Assembly (NCBI GenBank): GCA_937894515.1
Contig: CALCRH010000307.1
Coordinates: 1 to 34,307, forward strand
Source of the DNA: an uncultured Clostridia bacterium
GTDB taxonomy: Bacteria > Bacillota > Clostridia > Oscillospirales > Oscillospiraceae
Length of the DNA: 34,307 nt
Direction: 5' to 3'
How positions within the stretch are numbered: position 1 is the first letter of the stretch; every line of letters starts with the position of its first letter. This document shows positions 1 to 7,539 of the stretch, in pieces. A program made the translations under genes and the position numbers. Below the pieces are notes generated by a model. It had not been told where the DNA came from, searched no databases, and saw nothing but the letters and a program-made list of their open reading frames with translations.

Positions 1-114
1 GGGAGCGTGGAACCGAAGACACCGCAGGAAAAGGCCGGCATCGTCCTGCGCATCCGCAACGCCGTCGGCACGGCGTACTTCGACGGCGTGCGCCTGGAGG
101 AAGTCGCCGAATGA
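1..114 (+). CDS. C-terminal end of a jelly-roll/CBM-like protein (partial)
   Basis: An open frame enters from the left edge and stops at TGA 112-114, giving the last 37 residues of a larger protein. The tail contains GTAYFDGVRLEEV, which resembles the last beta strands of carbohydrate-binding jelly-roll modules found at the ends of glycoside hydrolases and lyases (typical form G-T-x-x-F-D-x-V-x-L). The piece is too short to name an enzyme. GC content and codon choice match the following MFS gene and not the DNA after ~930. The next gene starts only a few bases on, so the two were probably one operon. Confidence 0.5.
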   Translation, partial: GSVEPKTPQEKAGIVLRIRNAVGTAYFDGVRLEEVAE

Positions 115-118
115 TGGA

Positions 119-931
119 GTGGTTGCCTTGACACGGGATGCGTCAGACATCGTCCGGGTCGGCGTTGTCGGTGGGTTCTTGAGCTGCATCGACTGCGCAT
201 TGGTCGGTGCGGCGTTGCCGTCGATGCGCACGGATCTCGGGCTGTCGGACGGTCGGCTGTCGCTCTTCGTTTCGCTGTCCGTCGCGGGCATGATGCTGGC
301 GTCGCTCGGCGGGAGGCGAGTCCTGCAGGGACTTGGACGAAAGGGTGCGTTGCGTTTGGCCGCGGTCTGCGTCATCGCCGGAGTCGGCCTGATTGCAGCA
401 TTCGGCGGACGGTTTCCTCTTCTGGCTGCGGGGCGCGTCTTGCAGGGATTCGGGCTCGGGCTCGTCTTCCTGACGGTTCCGATCGTGCTTGCGGAATCGG
501 TGCCGGCGGATTTTCGTGGACGCGCCGTCTGCCTGTATCAGCTGATGATGCCGGTCGGCATGGTCGTCGGGGCTCTGCTCGGCGGATTGCTCTCCAATGT
601 CTTTTCGGCAGGTTTGGCCTGGAGGACGAGTTGCCTGGCCTCGACGGTGCCGGCCGTGTTGTTGCTGGTAGTCGCGCGTGTGCTGCCTGATCCAGTCGGC
701 GGGAGTGAGGCGGAGCGGAAACGGGAGGAGTTTCCGGGCCTCGGACTGAAGGCGTTCGCGTTCGGCGTCTTGTTGCCGGGTCTGACGCAGCTGATGGGCA
801 TGGGCCTTGTCCTCAACTATTCTGTTGAGATGATGCGCACGGCTGGATTCGTCGGCGCGAGTGCCAACGTGGCGGATGTTCTCGTCCGCCTTGTCTATGC
901 CGCCCTGAACGGAAAGGAGCTTCCCCGATGA
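119..931 (+). pseudogene. MFS (sugar-porter-like) transporter, truncated after about TM7
   Basis: This 270-aa frame starts at GTG 119 (TTG 128 is an alternative). It has hydrophobic segments at about residues 15-35, 50-70, 80-98, 105-125, 138-160, 170-190 and 215-235. RVLQGFGLG in TM4 and GLTQLMGMG...YSVEMMRTAGF, which resembles TM7 of sugar porters, place it in the major facilitator superfamily. Family members have 12 segments and 400-480 residues, so the whole C-terminal half is missing. The frame ends at TGA 929-931, one base inside the ATG of the next gene. Composition changes near 870-927, and the last residues do not continue TM8. I read this as an MFS gene cut by a junction (rearrangement, transfer or assembly chimera), not a working half-transporter. 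Confidence 0.6.
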
Positions 932-1356
932 TCATTTTAGTCAGCGCCTGCCTGCTGGGTCATGCCTGCCGTTATGACGGTCAAAGCAAGCCCCACACCG
1001 GCGTATCCGAACTGCTGAAAAAGCACACACTGGTTCCCATCTGCCCCGAGGTACAGGGTGGTCTGCCTACTCCCAGACCCGCCGCCGAAATACAGGGCGA
1101 TCGGGTCATCAATCGTGAGGGTCGTGACGTCACCGACTTCTATCAGCAGGGCGCCCGGGCTGCTCTGGAGCTGGCGAACATTCTGGGCGCCGATACCGCC
1201 ATCTTAAAGCAGCGCAGTCCCTCTTGCGGCAGCGGCACCGTACACAACGGCAAATTTGACGGCGGTCTGGTGGACGGCTGGGGCGTTGCCGCTCAGCTCC
1301 TCCGGGACAACGGCATCACCGTTTACAGCGAGGACGAAGTGGATAAACTGCTGTAA
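928..1356 (+). CDS. DUF523 family protein (YbbK-like)
   Basis: This 142-aa protein has the full set of DUF523 signatures: VSACLLG near the N-terminus followed by CRYDG, then CPEVQGGLPTPRPAAEI around residues 39-53, and LKQRSPSCG around 92-100. The conserved cysteines suggest a metal or Fe-S related role, but no reaction is established for the family. It starts at ATG 928 with AAAGGAG eight bases upstream. It is full length and the first gene of the normal-composition chromosome. The AAAGGAG lies inside the end of the broken MFS frame, so that part of the frame is probably native leader DNA of this gene. Confidence 0.85.
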   Translation: MIILVSACLLGHACRYDGQSKPHTGVSELLKKHTLVPICPEVQGGLPTPRPAAEIQGDRVINREGRDVTDFYQQGARAALELANILGADTAILKQRSPSCGSGTVHNGKFDGGLVDGWGVAAQLLRDNGITVYSEDEVDKLL

Positions 1357-1453
1357 TTCTGTTGTTCATTCGGCCGAAGAGCCTGATGATAAATATTTTT
1401 TATAGGAGAGTGCTGTTTGAAAAACAACCACACACCGGAGATTGTGGGCTGAC

Positions 1454-1484
1454 CGGGAGGTTGGCAAACAATCCAGACCTCCCG
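1454..1484 (+). other. Small hairpin in the leader of the GNAT gene
   Basis: An 8-bp inverted repeat (CGGGAGGT / ACCTCCCG) with a 15-nt loop lies about 45 bases before the GNAT start. Just upstream, TAGGAG is followed by a TTG-initiated frame of 11 codons ending in TGA near 1450. A short leader peptide plus hairpin could attenuate the downstream gene. There is no T tract, and this is only a suggestion. Confidence 0.25.
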
Positions 1485-1527
1485 CCCTTGCGGCAGTTGC
1501 AGTCAACAATTTTCAGGAGGAAAAACA

Positions 1528-2154
1528 ATGAATCAAAATGACATCATCATTCGTTTGGAAAAACCGGAAGAATACCGAGAAGTAGAAAATCTGGTCAGAG
1601 AATCGTTCTGGAACATCTACCGTCCGGGCTGCAGCGAGCACTATGTGCTCCACCTGCTCCGGGACGATCCGGCATTCGTAAAAGAGCTGGATTTTGTCAT
1701 GGAACAAAATGGCAGACTGATTGGTCAGAATATGTTCATGCGGACCGTCATTGACGCAGACGATGGCCGGACGATCCCCATTCTGACCATGGGGCCCATC
1801 GGCATCACCCCTGAGCTGAAGCGCAGGGGATACGGCAAGCTGTTGCTGGACTACTCCCTGCAAAAAGCCACAGCGCTGGGGTTTGGTGCCGTTCTCTTTG
1901 AGGGCAACATTGATTTCTACGGCAAAAGCGGATTCGACTATGCCGAAACATTCGGTATTCGATATCACGATCTGCCGGAGGGCGCCGATGCTTCGTTCTT
2001 TCTGGGCAAGGAACTGATCCCCGGTTACTTGAACGGCATCACCGGCATCTATCAGACGCCCGCAGGCTACTACGTGGACGACTCAGACGTGGAGGAATTC
2101 GACAAGGCGTTTCCCGCCAAGGTAAAGCAAAAGTTGCCGGGACAGATCTTCTAA
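1528..2154 (+). CDS. GNAT family N-acetyltransferase (YhbS-like)
   Basis: This 208-aa protein belongs to the Gcn5-related acetyltransferases, which move an acetyl group from acetyl-CoA to an amine. The core fold is at residues ~8-150. Motif A, with the pyrophosphate-binding stretch, is ITPELKRRGYGKLLLDYS at ~92-109, followed by ALGFGAVLFEG and the FYGKSGFDY motif of the COG3153 (YhbS) group. The substrate cannot be read from sequence. AGGAGG ends seven bases before ATG 1528, which fixes the start. A strong hairpin terminator follows directly and is shared tail to tail with uraA on the other strand. Confidence 0.85.
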   Translation: MNQNDIIIRLEKPEEYREVENLVRESFWNIYRPGCSEHYVLHLLRDDPAFVKELDFVMEQNGRLIGQNMFMRTVIDADDGRTIPILTMGPIGITPELKRRGYGKLLLDYSLQKATALGFGAVLFEGNIDFYGKSGFDYAETFGIRYHDLPEGADASFFLGKELIPGYLNGITGIYQTPAGYYVDDSDVEEFDKAFPAKVKQKLPGQIF

Positions 2155-2166
2155 ACGAAAAGCCGA

Positions 2167-2199
2167 AAAATCCCCGCCGAAAATTTCGGCGGGGATTTT
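2167..2199. terminator. Bidirectional intrinsic terminator between GNAT gene and uraA
   Basis: A perfect 16-bp inverted repeat around a single central base has GC-rich arms (TCCCCGCCGAAA / TTTCGGCGGGGA) flanked by A on one side and T on the other. It works for both convergent genes. Confidence 0.85.
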
Positions 2200-2231
2200 C
2201 TTGCTTATTTCATTTTACTGTCAGCTTACTC

Positions 2232-3626
2232 TCAGAACTTACCCAGAGAGCCGGAGTTCTCGTTGTTGGGCATGTACTCTTCACGACCGCCGGGCAGGAT
2301 GGCGTTGAGGATGATACCCACGATGGAGGCCACCGCCAGACCGCTGAGGGAGATCTTCATCTCGCCGATCATGAAGGAGATAGCACCAGTGGCGTTGTTG
2401 CCGGCAGCGGTGATATCAGCACCGATGGCACCGGCAAAGTTGATACCCAGGGCCAGGCCCAGGATCACAGCGGCGATGATGACGTTGCGGCTCTTCTGGA
2501 AGTCGGTGTGGTTTTCCACCATGTTGCGGACACCCACAGCGGAGATCATGCCGTACAGGATGATGGACACGCCGCCGATGGTAGCGGAGGGCATGGAGGA
2601 GATCAGCGCGGAAAACTTGGGGCAGAAGCTCAGCACGATGGCGTACACGGCAGCCAGACGCACCACCTTGGGATCGTAGACCTTGGTCAGCACCAGAACG
2701 CCGGTGTTCTCGCCGTAGGTGGTGTTGGCAGGTGCGCCGAACAGGGCGGCAATGGCGGTACCCACGCCGTCACCGATCAACGTGCGGTGCAGGCCGGGAT
2801 CCTCGATGAAGTTGCGCTCCACGGTGGAGGAGATGGCGGAGATATCGCCCACGTGCTCCATCATGGTAGCAAAGGCGATGGGTACGATCATGATGATGGC
2901 GGAGATCAGGAAGCCCTTATCCACGGTACCGGAGCCGATGAGGGAGAACACGGTGTTCTCTTTCAGCACGGGCAGGCCGATCCATGCGGCCTCTTTTACG
3001 CCGGAGAAGTCCACGTTGCCGGTGACAGCAGCTACCACGTAGGAAACAATAACACCCATCAGGATGGGAACGATCTTGATCATGCCCTTGCCCCAGATGT
3101 TGCAGATGATGATGACCACCAGAGCCACCAGAGCGATACCCCAGTTGGTCGCGCAGTTGTTGATGGCGGAGGGAGCCAGAATCAGGCCGATGGCGATGAT
3201 GATGGGACCGGTGACCACGGGGGGGAAGAACTTCATGACCTTGCTGCTGCCCACGGCCTTGCAGATCGCAGCGAGGATCAGGTACAGGATGCCGGCGCAG
3301 GCAACGCCCACACAGGCATAGGGCAGGGATTCGGCCTGGGTCAGCCCCTTGTCGGCGCCCATAGCAACGATGGAGAAGTAGCCGCCCAGAAAGGCGAAGG
3401 AGGAGCCCAGGAACACAGGCACCTTGCGTCCGGTGACCAGATGCATGAACAATGTGGCGATACCGGCGAACAGCAGGGTTGCGGAAACGCTCAGGCCGGT
3501 CAGCAGGGGTACCAGCACGGTGGCGCCGAACATGGCGAACAGGTGCTGTACACCCAGCACCAGCATACGGGGCGTGCCAAGGGTCTTGGCATCATAGATG
3601 GCTTCTTGTCCGATTTCTTTTTTCAT
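2232..3626 (-). CDS. uraA: Uracil permease (NCS2 family)
   Basis: This 464-aa integral membrane protein imports uracil, probably with protons, and feeds pyrimidine salvage. It has about 14 hydrophobic segments. LGVQHLFAMFGATVLVP near the N-terminus, MEHVGDISAIS around 255-265 (the E of the family substrate site) and the UraA-type signature GAPANTTYGENTGV around 297-310 are all present. The length is standard. GAGAGGACTG precedes the ATG at 3626. The gene is single, with its own promoter, a 27-codon leader ORF and a hairpin-T tract upstream, so it is very likely controlled by attenuation (separate entries). Confidence 0.93.
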   Translation of the reverse strand: MKKEIGQEAIYDAKTLGTPRMLVLGVQHLFAMFGATVLVPLLTGLSVSATLLFAGIATLFMHLVTGRKVPVFLGSSFAFLGGYFSIVAMGADKGLTQAESLPYACVGVACAGILYLILAAICKAVGSSKVMKFFPPVVTGPIIIAIGLILAPSAINNCATNWGIALVALVVIIICNIWGKGMIKIVPILMGVIVSYVVAAVTGNVDFSGVKEAAWIGLPVLKENTVFSLIGSGTVDKGFLISAIIMIVPIAFATMMEHVGDISAISSTVERNFIEDPGLHRTLIGDGVGTAIAALFGAPANTTYGENTGVLVLTKVYDPKVVRLAAVYAIVLSFCPKFSALISSMPSATIGGVSIILYGMISAVGVRNMVENHTDFQKSRNVIIAAVILGLALGINFAGAIGADITAAGNNATGAISFMIGEMKISLSGLAVASIVGIILNAILPGGREEYMPNNENSGSLGKF

Positions 3627-3682
3627 TTGTGACAGTCCTCTCTTTCATTTGTAATCTCTATCATTAAAAAATTTGCGAACAA

Positions 3683-3714
3683 GGTAAAAAAAATACCGGT
3701 GAAAAATCACCGGT
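3683..3714 (-). terminator. Attenuator terminator in the uraA leader
   Basis: Reading the minus strand, ACCGGTGA - ATTTT loop - TCACCGGT (3714-3695) is followed by A and eight T. It lies ~60 bases before the uraA start and downstream of a good promoter, so it would stop transcription before the gene. The stop codon of the leader ORF (TGA, 3709-3707) lies in the 5' arm of the stem. Confidence 0.8.
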
Positions 3715-3790
3715 CAAAAACAGAAACACTATCAAAAAAGAAAACAGGAGTCCCACACACTTTCGTTTTTTCTCTCACAGCGAACGTCAT
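3707..3790 (-). CDS. Putative 27-aa leader peptide of uraA
   Basis: The ATG at 3790-3788 is preceded by GAGGAGGAG with good spacing. The frame runs 27 codons (MTFAVREKTKVCGTPVFFF...DR) and ends with TGA inside the 5' arm of the attenuator stem. The second half of the ORF is very U-rich in RNA: from ~3747 to 3713 about 22 of 35 bases are T on the coding strand. This is the arrangement of E. coli pyrBI, where RNA polymerase pauses on U tracts when UTP is low, the leader ribosome catches up and blocks the terminator. Its position before a uracil permease fits. It is inferred from sequence only. Confidence 0.65.
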   Translation of the reverse strand: MTFAVREKTKVCGTPVFFFDSVSVFDR

Positions 3791-3823
3791 GGCGGTCTCC
3801 TCCTCTCAACTTTTTTCTTGCTT

Positions 3824-3852
3824 ATTATAAAGGCGGCAAAACCAAATTGCAA
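3824..3852 (-). promoter_or_regulatory. Sigma-A promoter of uraA
   Basis: On the minus strand, TTGCAA (3852-3847), a 17-bp spacer, then TATAAT (3829-3824). Transcription should start near 3817, about 25 bases before the leader peptide ATG. Confidence 0.75.
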
Positions 3853-3957
3853 CTGTTTTCTTCTCCAAGATGCCCCAAAATATTGTGGCCTATTTTGTCA
3901 GCTTTGCACAAAACCATGTGTTCTTCTTATGTCAGCCATTTTCTGCCGCCCAATCGG

Positions 3958-3986
3958 TTTACATATCGCCGGAACCGTGGTACAAT
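3958..3986 (+). promoter_or_regulatory. Sigma-A promoter of the chromate transporter pair
   Basis: TTTACA at 3958-3963, a 17-bp spacer and TACAAT at 3981-3986, ~40 bases before the first CHR gene start. Confidence 0.65.
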
Positions 3987-4027
3987 GACCGTGGAAAAAG
4001 GAAAATTCGCAGGAAAGGAGCATCCCG

Positions 4028-4570
4028 ATGAAAGAGCTGTTGACTCTGTTTCTCGCCTTCGCCAAGGTTGGCGTGATGACCTTTGGCGGCGGTATGGCCA
4101 TGCTGCCCATTTTGCAGCGGGAGGTGGTGGAGAACAAGCACTGGGCCACCGATGAAGAGCTGACCGATTATTTTGCCATCGGTCAGTGTACCCCCGGCAT
4201 CATCGCTGTCAACACCGCCACCTTCATCGGCCAGAAGCGCCGGGGCATTTTAGGCGGCGTCATCGCTACGCTGGGCGTTGTCTTCCCCAGTCTGGTCATT
4301 ATCACCGTCTTAGCCGGTCTGATCACCAACTTCTCCCACCTTGCATGGGTACAGCACGCCTTTGCCGGCATCCGGGTCTGCGTCTGCGTTCTGATCTTTA
4401 ACGCCGTGCTGAAACTCTGGAAAAGCGCCGTCCGTGACGTGTGGGGCGGTCTGATCTTTGCCGCCGTTCTGGCGCTGACGTTCTTCACCTCCCTGTCCCC
4501 TGTGGTCTACGTCCTCCTCGCTGCCCTAAGCGGTATCCTGATTCAAAACATAGGAGGTAAAGCAAAATGA
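4028..4570 (+). CDS. chrA: Chromate transporter, short (single-domain) subunit A
   Basis: This 180-aa membrane protein is one half of the CHR family. Classic ChrA has two CHR domains in ~400 residues. Short forms occur as adjacent pairs that work together. FGGGMAMLPILQREVV around residues 19-34 and GQCTPGIIAVNTATFIG around 52-68 are the family signatures. It has about five or six hydrophobic segments. AAAGGAG precedes ATG 4028. It overlaps the next CHR gene by ATGA. Chromate/sulfate transport is the usual assignment, but the natural substrate in anaerobes is uncertain. Confidence 0.85.
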   Translation: MKELLTLFLAFAKVGVMTFGGGMAMLPILQREVVENKHWATDEELTDYFAIGQCTPGIIAVNTATFIGQKRRGILGGVIATLGVVFPSLVIITVLAGLITNFSHLAWVQHAFAGIRVCVCVLIFNAVLKLWKSAVRDVWGGLIFAAVLALTFFTSLSPVVYVLLAALSGILIQNIGGKAK

Positions 4571-5127
4571 TTTACCTCCGCCTGTTCTATGAATTTTTTA
4601 AAACCGGTCTGTTCGCCGTGGGCGGCGGCCTTGCTACTCTGCCCTTTTTGAACGATATGGCGGAGCGTACCGGCTGGTTCACCCGGACCCAGCTTGCCGA
4701 TATGCTGGCGGTCAGTGAATCCACGCCCGGCCCTATCGGCGTCAATATGGCTACCTATGTAGGCTTTACCACCGGCGGTATCCCCGGTGCCCTGATCGCC
4801 ACGCTGGGACTCATTATGCCCAGTATCATCATTATTTTAATAGTAGCCGCTGTTTTGAAAGTCTTTCGGGACAACAAATATGTCAGCGCCGCCTTTTATG
4901 GATTGCGTCCGGCCTCTACTGCCATGGTTGCCGCCGCCGGCATCGGCGTGGTATCGCTGGCACTGCTGGATCTCTCTGCCTCCGGACTGGCGATTTTCCG
5001 CTGGCGGGAAATTGCTCTGGCGGCTGTCATTTTAGTTCTGACCCGCTGGACGCCCAAAATTAAGGACTTCCACCCCATCGTCTTCATCGCTCTGGGCGCC
5101 GTGGTAGGCGTTCTGTTGAAATTTTAG
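4567..5127 (+). CDS. chrA: Chromate transporter, short (single-domain) subunit B
   Basis: This is the second CHR half, 186 aa. VGGGLATLPFLNDMA near residues 17-31 and ESTPGPIGVNMATYVGF near 51-67 repeat the family signatures seen in the first gene. It starts at ATG 4567, overlapping the previous stop by four bases, so the two are translationally coupled and probably form a heterodimer. The preceding gene ends with TAGGAGG that serves as its ribosome site. A tRNA promoter follows within 25 bases; no clear terminator is seen between. Confidence 0.85.
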   Translation: MIYLRLFYEFFKTGLFAVGGGLATLPFLNDMAERTGWFTRTQLADMLAVSESTPGPIGVNMATYVGFTTGGIPGALIATLGLIMPSIIIILIVAAVLKVFRDNKYVSAAFYGLRPASTAMVAAAGIGVVSLALLDLSASGLAIFRWREIALAAVILVLTRWTPKIKDFHPIVFIALGAVVGVLLKF

Positions 5128-5149
5128 TCGCATTTTTTCATTTTTCCTG

Positions 5150-5178
5150 TTGACAGATGGAAAACCTTTTAGTATAAT
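5150..5178 (+). promoter_or_regulatory. Strong sigma-A promoter of the tRNA operon
   Basis: Consensus TTGACA at 5150-5155, a 17-bp spacer and consensus TATAAT at 5173-5178, 31 bases before the first tRNA. Confidence 0.9.
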
Positions 5179-5209
5179 AACCCTTGCCGTTTGAAAAAAG
5201 GCGTGCAAC

Positions 5210-5286
5210 GGGAGCATAGCTCAGCTGGTTAGAGCACCTGCCTTACAAGCAGGGGGTCACTGGTTCGAGTCCAGTTGTTCCCACCA
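5210..5286 (+). tRNA. tRNA-Val (TAC), CCA encoded
   Basis: The acceptor stem GGGAGCA pairs with TGTTCCC. Anticodon arm CCTGC-CTTACAA-GCAGG gives anticodon TAC. The T arm has GGTTCGAGTCC, and ACCA ends the gene. It is the first of three tRNAs in one transcript. Confidence 0.95.
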
Positions 5287-5291
5287 AACAT

Positions 5292-5368
5292 GGCCAAGTA
5301 GTTCAGTTGGTTAGAACGCCAGCCTGTCACGCTGGAGGTCGTGGGTTCGAGCCCCATCTTGGTCGCCA
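5292..5368 (+). tRNA. tRNA-Asp (GTC), CCA encoded
   Basis: Acceptor GGCCAAG pairs with CTTGGTC. The anticodon arm CCAGC-CTGTCAC-GCTGG gives GTC. GCCA ends the gene. It lies five bases after tRNA-Val. Confidence 0.95.
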
Positions 5369-5371
5369 TTT

Positions 5372-5447
<76 letters not shown>

Positions 5448-5451
5448 TAGA

Positions 5452-5484
5452 AAAACCCTGTAACCGCAACGGTTACGGGGTTTT
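5452..5484 (+). terminator. Terminator of the tRNA operon (carried by the element)
   Basis: AAAACCCTGTAACCG / CGGTTACGGGGTTTT with a CAA loop and ATTTTT after. A diverged copy follows attR at 14344 and another lies at 19992. The element seems to replace both the tRNA 3' end and its terminator. Confidence 0.85.
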
Positions 5485-5527
5485 ATTTTTGTAATTTTGC
5501 GATAAATTCAGAGGACGAAAATCCGAA

Positions 5528-5549
5528 AAACTCACACAAAAACTCACAC
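5528..5549. repeat. Two AAACTCACAC repeats inside attL (putative integrase arm sites)
   Basis: The 10-mer AAACTCACAC occurs at 5528-5537 and 5540-5549, a 12-bp pitch. The same 10-mer occurs three times in the same orientation just inside the other end (14133-14174). Paired repeats at both ends are typical of arm-type sites bound by the N-terminal domain of tyrosine integrases. Confidence 0.6.
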
Positions 5550-5560
5550 GGGGATGAAAA

Positions 5561-5597
5561 AGCAAGGCAGTTTTAAGTGCTGCCCTGCTATTTTTTT
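5561..5597. terminator. Terminator downstream of the integrase gene
   Basis: AGCAAGGCAG - loop TTTTAAGTG - CTGCCCTGCT has one A/C mismatch and is flanked by A tracts and a T7 tract. It can work in both directions, and ends the leftward repressor-integrase transcript. Confidence 0.7.
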
Positions 5598-6804
5598 ACT
5601 CATTATTTGCCTTTTTCAGCGCGTCACGAAAAATGTTTCCGGCGCGTTTGATGCTCTCTGCGTCTGCGTGGGTGTATAGCCGGAGCGTGACCGCCTTGTC
5701 GCTGTGACCGAGCTTTTCAGATACGCTTGCTATATCCGCGCCGTTTGTGATCGCAACGCTGGCAAAGCTGTGACGGAGCTTGTGTGGGTGCAGATGTTCA
5801 ATGCCATTGTGCTTGGCGAAGTTGTGCATGAAACGGTCAGGGCTTTGTGGGTGCATCATTTCCGCCGTGCCCTCCTGCGTGAACACCCATTTGGAAACAG
5901 CCTTTTGCGCCTGTTCAGCGCGGAGCTTGCGGAGAAGCTGCAAAACTTCGTCGGACAGATCGAAAGAGCGCGTCTTGCCGTTCTTTGGTGTTGTCGTGTA
6001 GATGCCCGCATCCGGCGTATATCCCGCCGAGCGTGAGATCGTCACCGTTCCCGCTTGAAAGTCGATGTCAGCCCATTGCAGAGCGCAGCACTCGCCGCGT
6101 CTGATGCCTGTATCAATGAGAAGCTGCATATAGGCTTGCCACTTGAGCGGCTCACGTTCCAGGCATTCAAGAATGTATTGCAGCTCCTCCGCGGTGTAGC
6201 TCTCCACGCCTGTCTTCTTGCCCTCTGCTTTTGTGGGCTTGGGGCGCTGCACCCTGCCCATCGGGTTTGCCGGTATGGTGTCGTCGAGATATGCGCTTTT
6301 GAAAATCAGGTTGAAAAGCGTGTAGTATTTGACCGCCGTTGAGTGTGACAGACCGCTTGCTTGCAGATCGAGCAGAAAAGAATTGATCTGCGCGGCGCTT
6401 ATTTCGCGCATGGGGACGTTTCCGAACGTGGGGAATATCCGCAAATCAAGACAGGACTGGAAGCCGCTGCGGGTGTTCTCTGCGGCTGTGACGGTCAGCG
6501 CGGGCATGAATACGCGCTCGCAGTATTGCCGGAGCGTGACGATCTTCGCTGCCTCCAGCTCTGCAAGCCGCCGCGTCTCTGCCTCCTGCGCTTTCTGATC
6601 GGCGCGGGTGAGGACCTCACCGGATTTGCATTGCCGCTCAAATTCGGCGGATACTTTGGCAAGCTCGCGCTGGATCACCTTTTCACTCCATCCATCAGGG
6701 ACGTACCAGCGGCGCGTGAATGTTCCCTTGCTGCGGCTGACATGACAGCGGATTTCATAGAACCGTTCCCCGCTCTTTGTGGTTTTCAATGTCGAGCTTG
6801 GCAT
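5596..6804 (-). CDS. int: Tyrosine recombinase (integrase) of the element
   Basis: This 402-aa site-specific recombinase integrates and excises the island at tRNA-Thr. Residues ~1-60 form an arm-binding domain (GERFYEIRC...), ~88-178 the SAM-like core-binding domain, and ~203-390 the catalytic domain. The active-site set is complete: Arg235 in TGIRRGE, His341/Arg344 in HPHKLRHS, His367 in LGHS and Tyr377 in LRLYTH. ATG 6804 follows directly after the TAA of the repressor gene, so the two are co-transcribed leftward toward attL. Coupling integrase to the repressor transcript keeps some expression in the lysogenic state. Confidence 0.95.
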   Translation of the reverse strand: MPSSTLKTTKSGERFYEIRCHVSRSKGTFTRRWYVPDGWSEKVIQRELAKVSAEFERQCKSGEVLTRADQKAQEAETRRLAELEAAKIVTLRQYCERVFMPALTVTAAENTRSGFQSCLDLRIFPTFGNVPMREISAAQINSFLLDLQASGLSHSTAVKYYTLFNLIFKSAYLDDTIPANPMGRVQRPKPTKAEGKKTGVESYTAEELQYILECLEREPLKWQAYMQLLIDTGIRRGECCALQWADIDFQAGTVTISRSAGYTPDAGIYTTTPKNGKTRSFDLSDEVLQLLRKLRAEQAQKAVSKWVFTQEGTAEMMHPQSPDRFMHNFAKHNGIEHLHPHKLRHSFASVAITNGADIASVSEKLGHSDKAVTLRLYTHADAESIKRAGNIFRDALKKANNE

Positions 6805-7524
6805 TTATTCCACCTCCTCAGCGGCTGTATCTATCGTGGCTGATACAGGCGCATCCTGCGTCGTTGTAACGGTTAACCGAGGGTCATCATAGCCAATATA
6901 TACAGCCTTTTTGGCTGCTTTTTCTATCATGTTTTGAAACATATGTGCCGCTTCAGCAGCGTAATAATCCGCTGCGTCTTGAGGCGATAGTAGAGCTCCA
7001 CCCCACCTGTCAAGACACTCGAATAAGGCAGGTTTTATATCGTCTGGAACAAACTGCCCCACTGGTTTATGGATATGACAGCCCAAAGGATAGGACTGAT
7101 ACAAAGAGATTGATTTATAGATCAACCAGTTTATTCGGTGAAATGCTTCGTAGTCGTTTGAAAGCATATATCCAAGTGCACCAATTGATTCTTTGTCATG
7201 AGATTCGTCATGCAGGTTTTGTATCGCCTGCGCTGGCAAACCTGTGTACGCAATTATCGCTTGTTCTTCCATTTTCGGCGTTTTCTCAGGCGAGAGGCCG
7301 AGAAGATAATCCGCCGAGACATGAAAGTATTTCGCAATTTTGGCTATTGCTTGCGGCGAGGGCGCAGATGCTCCGCTGCAATATTGTGAGATCATTTGCC
7401 TCGATACATTCAGGGCATTTGCCAATTTGTCCTGTGTGATGCTCTTGTCATTCATCAAAACGCGTAACGCTTTTGGTAAAGGATCGTTGTAAGAACTATT
7501 TGTCGTGTTCGGCTTGCGCGGCAT
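6805..7524 (-). CDS. XRE-family repressor (Stl/CI-like)
   Basis: This is a 239-aa protein. The start is set at ATG 7524 because AGGAGGA lies seven bases upstream; the frame is open ten codons further. A Cro/CI helix-turn-helix spans residues ~18-76 (ITQDKLANALNVSRQMISQYCSG, then PSPQAIAKIAKYFHVSADYLLGL). The C-terminal ~150 residues show no domain I recognise. There is no S24/LexA-type self-cleavage Ser-Lys motif, so release by RecA is unlikely. In PICIs, Stl-type repressors are instead removed by a helper-phage protein. It faces the replication genes across a promoter with palindromic operators and is followed without gap by int. Confidence 0.82.
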   Translation of the reverse strand: MPRKPNTTNSSYNDPLPKALRVLMNDKSITQDKLANALNVSRQMISQYCSGASAPSPQAIAKIAKYFHVSADYLLGLSPEKTPKMEEQAIIAYTGLPAQAIQNLHDESHDKESIGALGYMLSNDYEAFHRINWLIYKSISLYQSYPLGCHIHKPVGQFVPDDIKPALFECLDRWGGALLSPQDAADYYAAEAAHMFQNMIEKAAKKAVYIGYDDPRLTVTTTQDAPVSATIDTAAEEVE

Positions 7525-7539
7525 AGTAAAATCCTCCTG

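Noticed and set aside
1357..1527. T-box or other riboswitch before the GNAT gene
   Set aside because: No conserved T-box sequence or other aptamer motif; only one small hairpin.
2508..3632. 374-aa plus-strand ORF opposite uraA
   Set aside because: Low-complexity Gly/Asp/His-rich translation typical of the antisense of a membrane protein gene; no ribosome site.
3627..3830. PyrR-binding loop in the uraA leader
   Set aside because: No UCC-x-G-x-GAGG-type conserved loop is seen; GAGAGGAGG is explained as the leader peptide ribosome site.
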